Assembly: GCA_017405115.1 (NCBI GenBank)
Contig: JAFRBA010000038.1
Coordinates: forward strand, 1 to 11,903
Direction of reading: 5' to 3'
Length of the DNA stretch: 11,903 nt
Source of the DNA: Kiritimatiellia bacterium
GTDB taxonomy: Bacteria > Verrucomicrobiota > Kiritimatiellia > RFP12 > UBA1067
Shown: positions 6,504 to 11,903 of the stretch, piece by piece
How positions within the stretch are numbered: position 1 is the first letter of the stretch
How the letters are laid out: every line of letters begins with the position of its first letter
Position numbers and translations under genes: made by a program
The notes under the pieces: model-generated
Seen by the model: only the letters and a program-made list of their open reading frames with translations
The model's database searches: none
Told to the model about the DNA's origin: nothing

Positions 6504-8891
6504 TCAGTCCCCCTTGCCGGCAAAGCGGATCAAGCCGTACATTGAAAGGTTGTTGTGCGCGATCCCGGTAAGGGACGAAGATGCCGAGACGTTGCGCTTC
6601 CTGTCCGTGACCGCGAAGTTGAAGTTCCAGCTGTCGTAGGCCTTGGGGGCGGCTTCCTCGAAGGCGGAGAACGGTACGAACAGCTCGGCCGTCCACCCGT
6701 CCGCCGTTTTCTTCGCCTTGTAGACGTGTCCATTCGCCTTCCACTCGACGTTCACCGGCTGAGGAATCGGCAGGACCCTCTGCTGCGACGTGAATTCGGC
6801 GCATTCCGCGTCGAACCCGAGCTGGTACCTGACCTCCTTGCCGAGGCCCGGCGCGAAGAAGAACTCCAGCGTATCGTTCGCGTACAGGTCGCCGCCGACC
6901 TTCGGCGCGCCGGCCTTCGACTCGTACGACGCGTAGACGCCCTTGTCGTCCCACGCCAGCCTGAGGCTCCCCGCCTGCGGACGCGGATCGCCCGAGAACC
7001 TGTCCATGAGCGGCAACGGCTTTAGACCAGCCCAGAACTTCTCGTCCAGATTCCCGTCGACCTTGGGGGTCTCTCCCGGCAGGATGCGGTGTACGTCGTA
7101 CACAGGCGGTTCGTAAGACACCTTGACGCGCTGCTGCTTGAACGCCTCCGGCCAGAAGTCGGCGACGAGCTTGAACCTCTTCATCTCGACCCCGCCTGGA
7201 GGAACCAGCGCCTCCGCCTCCTTCAGCAGCTTCTCGAGTCGGTCTATCACCGGCAGCGGATACGTCGGAGTCTGCGCCCCCGCGTCGTCGGTCGCCTGGT
7301 ACTTGATGAAGGCTGCCTTGAGCTCGCGGTGGAACTCCTTCATCTTCGCGCCGGCCCTCGGCCCGAGGCAGAGATTCCACATCTCGTCTATGGCGGCCTC
7401 TACGTCTAAGTCGGGGTTCCACTGGCTGCGCCAGCCCACGTACGCGGAGTAGTAGTAGTGCCAGATGTCCCCTGCTCCGCAGAAGTCGTATAAGACTCCG
7501 CCCCTGCCCATGTACTTCCCGAGGGCATTGGGCACCTCGCCTATGAACTCGGGGCCGACGGCCCGGCCGAACGCCGTCGAGCCGGCGTAGAGCCACGCCT
7601 TGAGCGCGGGCCGCCCGCCAAGCGCCTCGTACCACTCGCGGAACAGCTGCCGCACCCCTTCCATGTGCTTCGGGCTGCGGACCCTCAGTGGCAGCCGCCC
7701 GTCGCACACGTTGACCTCGACGTTCTGCGGAAGCGTCCAGCGAGGGTCGAGCGAGGCGCACTTCGAGTTGTAGTATATGAGCAGGAACAGCCTCTTGCCG
7801 GGCAGCTCCCTCTCGACCTTGCGCCCGAGGTACTGGTAGAAGCGGGCGTAGATGTTCGCCATCGACGCGTCGCTGTCGCGCGCGAGGTCCTTCTCGGTGA
7901 TGAGGTTCAGCTCCTTCACGAGCGGATGCGAAATGACCTCGCCAAGCGGGAGGTACGTGTCGCAGACGCCGAACGAGACGAACGTGTCGTTGATCTGTCC
8001 GGAGAAGCCGCCGCGGTCCTCGGACTTCTTCATCCCCGAGTCGAGGTAGTGCTTCCAGTCGTCCACGAGAAGGTCGGCGAACTCGAGGTCCAGCACGTTG
8101 TACACGTTGCCTATGTGCGCCTTCGGGTTGTACCAGAACTTGCCCTGCGGCGAGGTGTAGAATATCGTCTTGAGCTTGTCGGGATGCGACTTGGCGATGC
8201 ACTCCGGGCGCGGGTTGTGCGAACCGCCGCCCGCAAGCGACCCGCCGTCGCGCCACCGCTCGACAAACGCCGTGTCCTTGACGTCCACGTGGCCCATGTA
8301 CGGCGCCCACTTCTCCGACTGCCTGGAGTCCTTGAGGCTGACCCAGGCAAAGTACTTTCCGCCGCGCGAGAGGAAGTACGGCGCGTCCTCGTACCACACC
8401 GGCGAGACCGCAAGGTCGCGGCACTTCGGATAGATGCTTCCGTTCTCTCCGGGGAAGTACCACCTCACGCCGAGGAAACGCTCGGCGAAGTCGAGGGCCC
8501 CGAAGTACGTGTGGCCCGATATCGTAAGCGCGTCCGCCGACGTCTTTATCGAGAAGCCCTCCTTTGGCAGCGAGGCGTCGTCGGCGAGGACGACCTTCAG
8601 CGACTGGCCGCCCTTCGCGGCTTCGCCCGGCTTCAGCACGGCAGGCTCCTTGCCGACGGTCTTCGCGAACACCTCGCGGAGGAGCTCCACGGCCTTCTTG
8701 TCGCGCTTCGCGTCGCCGGTGACGATGGCGAACTTGAGCTCCCCGCCCTCGACGAGCCGCAGCGCGGCGCCGGCCGGCGCCGCCTTCTCCCTTATCGGCG
8801 TCAGCGCCTTTGTGTGGATGTCGTAGGCAAGGGCCGACCCGGCGACCATAGCCGCCGCAACTGCAAGTGCATGCGTAAACTCAGCTTTCAT
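6504..8891 (-). CDS. DUF4838 domain secreted protein with C-terminal CBM9-like domain, copy A
   Basis: A complete 795-aa protein. The signal peptide spans about residues 1-22 (cleavage after ALA, before YDIHTKAL). The N-terminal alpha/beta domain at about 45-150 resembles the pre-barrel domain of GH20 and GH67 enzymes and ends in GALDFAERFLGVRWYFPGE (131-149). The DUF4838 region at about 170-510 includes HPDKLKTIFYTSPQGKFWY, FGVCDTYLPL (307-316), YYNSK (373-377) and GAGDIWHYYY (472-481). A helical linker follows at about 510-590. The C-terminal part has the pattern of a CBM9-like sandwich: PKVDGNLDEKFW (609-620), LRLAWDDKGVYASYES (643-658), NDTLEFFFAPG (672-682) and GWTAELFVPFSAF (732-744). 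The likely role is an extracytoplasmic enzyme on a complex glycan, but no activity is established for DUF4838. Candidate conserved acids shared with copy B include Asp311, Glu448 and Asp475. AAGGGA (8902-8897) lies 5 nt before the start. The stop is 1 bp before the next start, indicating an operon. Confidence 0.92.
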   Translation of the reverse strand: MKAEFTHALAVAAAMVAGSALAYDIHTKALTPIREKAAPAGAALRLVEGGELKFAIVTGDAKRDKKAVELLREVFAKTVGKEPAVLKPGEAAKGGQSLKVVLADDASLPKEGFSIKTSADALTISGHTYFGALDFAERFLGVRWYFPGENGSIYPKCRDLAVSPVWYEDAPYFLSRGGKYFAWVSLKDSRQSEKWAPYMGHVDVKDTAFVERWRDGGSLAGGGSHNPRPECIAKSHPDKLKTIFYTSPQGKFWYNPKAHIGNVYNVLDLEFADLLVDDWKHYLDSGMKKSEDRGGFSGQINDTFVSFGVCDTYLPLGEVISHPLVKELNLITEKDLARDSDASMANIYARFYQYLGRKVERELPGKRLFLLIYYNSKCASLDPRWTLPQNVEVNVCDGRLPLRVRSPKHMEGVRQLFREWYEALGGRPALKAWLYAGSTAFGRAVGPEFIGEVPNALGKYMGRGGVLYDFCGAGDIWHYYYSAYVGWRSQWNPDLDVEAAIDEMWNLCLGPRAGAKMKEFHRELKAAFIKYQATDDAGAQTPTYPLPVIDRLEKLLKEAEALVPPGGVEMKRFKLVADFWPEAFKQQRVKVSYEPPVYDVHRILPGETPKVDGNLDEKFWAGLKPLPLMDRFSGDPRPQAGSLRLAWDDKGVYASYESKAGAPKVGGDLYANDTLEFFFAPGLGKEVRYQLGFDAECAEFTSQQRVLPIPQPVNVEWKANGHVYKAKKTADGWTAELFVPFSAFEEAAPKAYDSWNFNFAVTDRKRNVSASSSLTGIAHNNLSMYGLIRFAGKGD
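6509..6515 (-). promoter_or_regulatory. Ribosome binding site that fixes the start of the 296-aa protein
   Basis: AAGGGGG on the minus strand (6515-6509) is spaced 6 nt from the ATG at 6502 and lies inside the end of the DUF4838 copy A gene. It favours this start over the ATG seven codons earlier, and the 1-bp gap between stop and start suggests translational coupling. Confidence 0.7.
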
Positions 8892-8896
8892 CTCGT

Positions 8897-8902
8897 TCCC
8901 TT
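8897..8902 (-). promoter_or_regulatory. Ribosome binding site of DUF4838 copy A
   Basis: AAGGGA on the minus strand (8902-8897) lies 5 nt before the ATG at 8891, inside the 36-bp gap after the PATR gene stop. It confirms the start that carries the signal peptide. Confidence 0.65.
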
Positions 8903-8927
8903 TTTCTGGCTGTTGCCCTTCTACGGG

Positions 8928-11768
8928 CTACATTATAATCAGCAACGTCCCGCCGCGCGGGTTGGTCTCGTTCAGCGTACCATTGACGACAGTGCCGTTT
9001 CCGTAGACCGTGCGCACCGTGCGCTCCGCGCCGTCGAGGTCGAGCGTCGCCCCGTCCGCGAGGTAGATTCGCGCGTCCGCAGGCAGCGTCGCGCCCGCCC
9101 CGAGCCGGAACCTGACGCCCGACGCAACGCCGATTCCAACGCCGTGGCACACATCGCCGGACCAGGCGCCGTCGGACGCCACAGTAAGCACGCCGTGCGC
9201 GGAAGACGAGTTGGTGATGGACGCTATGTCGGCGAGCGATCCCGCCAGCTCGCGGTCGCCGCCGCAGACGTCGAGAGTGAAGCCGCGCCCGTCCTCGGAG
9301 GCAAGCGACTCGAACGTCACCGCCCCGGAGCCGGCAAGCGCCAGCGTGCCTATGCCGGACACCGTGTTCGGAACCGCCTTCGCGGCGGTGTTCTCGATGC
9401 GCAGCGTTCCCATGTCGAGCACGATGCCGCCCGTGCCGGCCGTGCCGTTCCCTGCAAGCGCAAGTGTCGACGACACGACCGCCGTGCCACCGGTATATGT
9501 GTTCGCGCCGGAAAGCACGATCGCGCCGGTACAGCTCCACAGCTGCACAGAATCGCCGGACAGCACGCCTGAAAACGTCCCCCTCACTCCCGCACCGCTC
9601 GCGCAGATCCGCACCGGGGCGTATGCCTCCACGTTGCCAGAAAGCTCGCCGGACGCCGTGAAGATGACCGCGCCGTACGTCGTCGAGGCGTTCAGGGTGC
9701 TTATCGGGCCGCGCCCCGCGATGCGCATCGCGTTGGGCACGACGAGCCCCTCGGTCGCCATCAGGAGTCCGCCGCCCGCCACGTCGCCGTCGCCGAGCGT
9801 CACCATGCCCGACGCAAACGCCGCCGCGTTCGTCGGCCATGCGAACGCCCCGTTCACAAGCGTTCCGCCCGTGTACGTGTTCGCCCCGCCAAGACCGAGT
9901 ATGTGCACCCCGCCGTCGAGCGGCGCCACGACGGACAGCCCGCCAGAGCCTGCTATCGTGCAGTCGATGCGCGCCGGAGCGGCTGCGGAGCTGGCGCGGT
10001 TCAGCGCGACAAGGCCCTCGGACGTGCCGAAGTCCAGCGTCCCCGAGCCCTTTATCGTCGCTGTCGACTGCGAACTGCGATTGTTCAGCAGCACGATCGC
10101 GGGATTCGTCCCGTCGCCAATTGAAAGCGTCGCACCGGACGAAATCGTGAGCGGAGAGTCGGCTACCTTCGTGGCCGCGTTGACTCCGTTTATTCCGTCG
10201 ATCCTGAGCGCCGCGACAGACGCGCTTTCGGCAAGCGTGGTCGATGCCGTCACCGCCGCGACGGAACTCGCCCCGCCGGCAAGGCCCGCCGTCTCGCCGG
10301 TGAACGCCGAGAGAACGCCGCCTCTATCGCACGAGAGGAAGTCGAGGTGGCGGCACGTCACCTGGCTCCACGTCGTGGAGTTAGGCGCGTATACATAGTG
10401 GAACACAGGCTCTACGATTCGCCCGACGGTGTCGGTCGAGAGGCCGCCGTTCACCGTCACGGCGCCGGCGTCAGTGGGGTCGGCTGTCACGATGTCGTTC
10501 CACAGGAAGAACGCCGCGCCACGTCCGCCGCGCACGAGCGAGGCGTCCTGCGCCGCTCCGGACGGGCCGATCTCTATGTTCTGCAACGGCCTGGCGGAGC
10601 CGTTGCGCTGGCGCAGGGTGGAGGCGCCGTCGAAGTACATGGACTTGCTCGCCGCCGTGGCGAGCTTCAGCGTGAATGTGCTCGTTATCCCGTCGTCGTA
10701 CTGCAGGCGGGCGTTGCCGAGGCGGAAGTCGCCGTATCCGAACATCGGGGTCGTGGCGCCGGTGACGGCGGGCTTGTTTAGGAGCGAAAGGACGCCGTCC
10801 CTGTTGTCGAACGTCCCCGTGACCTCGTGCGGATACCAGTTGAACATCCACCCGCCGCCCGTGCGGACGACGCCCCCGTCCGTCCCGCCGTCGACTCCGC
10901 TCTTTATCCCGCGCTGGAAGTAGAACTTGGAGTGGTCGGTCGAAAGCACTGCTCCGAGGATGTCAAAATCAAGGTGCATGCCGTGCTCGCCGGCCCGCAG
11001 CTCGAAGTTGTCGGAGTCGGGCGTGACGCTCAGGTTATATGGTCCAACCTGCGTTCCGACCTGGAACAAGCCGCCGTCCACGGTCATGATGGCCGGGTCG
11101 GAAGTCGGACACGCGGAAGAAAGGCCTCCCTTCATGATGATCGCGCCACCAGGATGGATGTCGAACCTCCTGGGCATGTTGCTGCCCTTTATGTCGATGG
11201 CGCAGCCGTCGAATACGGATATCGAGGAATTCGTGAGAGCGGTGCCGTCGGGGGCGGACAGAGTCATGGACATCGGATGCTTCAGCACGGTCCATGACTG
11301 ATATGACGGAATCGCCCAGGATCCGCAAAGGCTTGCGCCGTTCGTAAGCACAAGCGAGCTGTTGTTGTAGATGTACATCGCGGTGTTGAACGAAGTGGAG
11401 CCGCCTGCCATCGTAAGCGTGGAGTTCGCGTACACGAGCCAGAACGCGTCCTTCATCCAGGCCTGTCGCAGCGTCGCGTCCGAATTGAAGTCCACACGCC
11501 CGTTGGTTCCGACAAGGGGCATGTCGAACACTGCCTCCCCAGCGTTCTTGTTCTTGACTCCGAGAGTCCCACGCGTCACCTCAATGGTGCCATTGGAGAA
11601 AACGGAAACATCGGGCCAGCCTGCTGCGGTGTTGTCGCCTATGTTCAGCGTCACGCCGCTGGTGCGCGTGCCAAGCGTACCCGTGAAATCCTCGAGGACG
11701 GCCGTCTTGGTTATCGCGCGCCCCGTGGTGAAGAACGCGCCGCCCCCGCCCTTGAACTTTACGGTTCT
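8928..11768 (-). CDS. Autotransporter-type beta-strand repeat (PATR) surface protein, 5' end missing
   Basis: The coding frame runs about 946 codons from just after an in-frame TGA (11771-11769) to TAG at 8928. The first possible start, a GTG at 11654, has no Shine-Dalgarno sequence and lies inside coding-like sequence: the upstream residues KFKGGGGAFFTTGRAITKT already have the Gly/Thr beta-strand character of the family. The real N-terminus is therefore absent or broken. Two clear PATR motifs, LGGANTYTGGT and LSGANTYTGGT, lie in the C-terminal half. The whole protein is rich in Gly, Ala, Ser, Thr and Asn, as in secreted right-handed beta-helices. The end (NPRGGTLLIIM) shows no autotransporter beta-barrel, PEP-CTERM or LPXTG signal, so how it reaches or stays on the surface is unclear. 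The likely role is a large extracellular adhesin or scaffold. It ends 36 bp before DUF4838 copy A. Confidence 0.8.
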   Translation of the reverse strand, partial: RTVKFKGGGGAFFTTGRAITKTAVLEDFTGTLGTRTSGVTLNIGDNTAAGWPDVSVFSNGTIEVTRGTLGVKNKNAGEAVFDMPLVGTNGRVDFNSDATLRQAWMKDAFWLVYANSTLTMAGGSTSFNTAMYIYNNSSLVLTNGASLCGSWAIPSYQSWTVLKHPMSMTLSAPDGTALTNSSISVFDGCAIDIKGSNMPRRFDIHPGGAIIMKGGLSSACPTSDPAIMTVDGGLFQVGTQVGPYNLSVTPDSDNFELRAGEHGMHLDFDILGAVLSTDHSKFYFQRGIKSGVDGGTDGGVVRTGGGWMFNWYPHEVTGTFDNRDGVLSLLNKPAVTGATTPMFGYGDFRLGNARLQYDDGITSTFTLKLATAASKSMYFDGASTLRQRNGSARPLQNIEIGPSGAAQDASLVRGGRGAAFFLWNDIVTADPTDAGAVTVNGGLSTDTVGRIVEPVFHYVYAPNSTTWSQVTCRHLDFLSCDRGGVLSAFTGETAGLAGGASSVAAVTASTTLAESASVAALRIDGINGVNAATKVADSPLTISSGATLSIGDGTNPAIVLLNNRSSQSTATIKGSGTLDFGTSEGLVALNRASSAAAPARIDCTIAGSGGLSVVAPLDGGVHILGLGGANTYTGGTLVNGAFAWPTNAAAFASGMVTLGDGDVAGGGLLMATEGLVVPNAMRIAGRGPISTLNASTTYGAVIFTASGELSGNVEAYAPVRICASGAGVRGTFSGVLSGDSVQLWSCTGAIVLSGANTYTGGTAVVSSTLALAGNGTAGTGGIVLDMGTLRIENTAAKAVPNTVSGIGTLALAGSGAVTFESLASEDGRGFTLDVCGGDRELAGSLADIASITNSSSAHGVLTVASDGAWSGDVCHGVGIGVASGVRFRLGAGATLPADARIYLADGATLDLDGAERTVRTVYGNGTVVNGTLNETNPRGGTLLIIM
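8932..8937 (-). promoter_or_regulatory. Possible -10 element ahead of DUF4838 copy A
   Basis: A perfect TATAAT on the minus strand overlaps the last codons of the PATR gene, about 40 bp upstream of the copy A start. Initiation here would give a leader of about 30 nt carrying the Shine-Dalgarno sequence. No -35-like hexamer is visible at 15-18 bp, where the sequence is only C and G, so this may be just the codons for Ile-Ile-Met. The octamer ATTATAAT is itself palindromic. Confidence 0.3.
9483..9515 (-). repeat. PATR motif 2 (LSGANTYTGGT)
   Basis: The codons read LSGANTYTGGT, an almost perfect match to the family consensus, 378 bp (126 codons) after motif 1. The two motifs differ by a single residue. 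Confidence 0.8.
9861..9893 (-). repeat. PATR motif 1 (LGGANTYTGGT)
   Basis: The codons read LGGANTYTGGT, the core of the autotransporter-associated beta-strand repeat (TIGR02601 type). It is followed by the usual glycine-bearing beta-strand spacer. Confidence 0.75.
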
Positions 11769-11903
11769 TCAAAGAATTTAGTGGAATGATATGCCGTTGT
11801 TGAATGAGAAACTCCGAGCCGTGGGGCTCTCGCTACCGCTCCGCCGAATGAGGTGCGCTTCGCGGCAAGCATTCGCGTTCCACGGCGAGAATGTCGGTTG
11901 CGA
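11769..11903. other. Non-coding stretch upstream of the broken PATR frame
   Basis: No frame here continues the PATR coding character. All three minus-strand frames meet stops or read as Arg- and Ser-rich noise, and the largest minus-strand reading is about 37 codons with no family resemblance. It contains a small hairpin, GAGCC-GTGG-GGCTC (11816-11829), and a longer-range pair, GAATG (11846-11850) with CATTC (11870-11874). No promoter or Shine-Dalgarno sequence fitting the downstream gene is seen. It may be a dispersed element or an assembly or insertion junction. Confidence 0.4.

Noticed and set aside
6499..8463. A 654-codon minus-strand frame inside DUF4838 copy A
   Set aside because: It is a shifted-frame reading of the real gene without any domain signal.
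8915..8928. GCCC-TTCTAC-GGGC hairpin after the PATR stop as a terminator
   Set aside because: The stem is only 4 bp, no U-tract follows, and it would cut off the Shine-Dalgarno region of copy A.
7665..9572. A 635-codon plus-strand frame that resembles the plus-strand frame at 38-1903
   Set aside because: The likeness arises because both lie antisense to paralogous DUF4838 genes in the same register; the frame also runs into the unrelated PATR gene antisense.
9211..10398. A 395-codon plus-strand frame rich in Pro, Ser and Ala
   Set aside because: It is antisense to the repetitive Gly/Thr-coding PATR gene; its low-complexity composition is the complement of that bias.

Overview
The window is GC-rich (roughly two-thirds G+C by eye) and every gene I accept lies on the minus strand, so the biological reading order runs from high to low coordinates. 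The gene set is secreted DUF4838 proteins, a GH2 glycosidase, a protein with autotransporter-associated beta-strand (PATR) repeats, and an AAA-ATPase-like/PD-(D/E)XK gene. This points to a bacterium of the PVC group, most likely a gut Kiritimatiellota or Lentisphaerota member. That assignment is inferred from gene content only; there is no rRNA or marker gene here.

Layout in transcription order. 11903-11769: short non-coding stretch. 11768-8928: C-terminal part of a PATR-repeat surface protein whose 5' end is broken by an in-frame stop. 8891-6504: complete DUF4838 protein (copy A) with a signal peptide and a C-terminal CBM9-like domain. 6502-5612: secreted or lipoprotein-like protein of unknown family, 296 aa. 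5597-3600: secreted GH2 family glycosidase, 665 aa. 3599-3487: intergenic region with two hairpins and a good sigma-70-type promoter. 3486-1921: AAA-ATPase-like/PD-(D/E)XK protein, 521 aa. 1918-1: second DUF4838 protein (copy B), cut by the window edge.

Copy A, the 296-aa protein and GH2 have gaps of 1 and 14 bp and recognisable Shine-Dalgarno sequences, so they look like one operon for processing a glycan outside the cytoplasm, perhaps with the PATR protein upstream. The nuclease-like gene appears to start a second transcription unit from its own promoter, with little or no leader. Copy B follows it by 2 bp without a visible Shine-Dalgarno sequence, so it probably depends on the nuclease transcript. 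Copy B is missing from a search for closed ORFs because it runs off the edge; it was read directly from the sequence.

The most interesting items are the paired DUF4838 paralogs with a near-identical DNA patch, the unrecognised 296-aa secreted protein locked between DUF4838 and GH2, the nuclease cassette with inverted repeats inside a glycan locus, and the abrupt 5' break of the PATR gene. I see no CRISPR array, tRNA, rRNA or recognisable insertion sequence.
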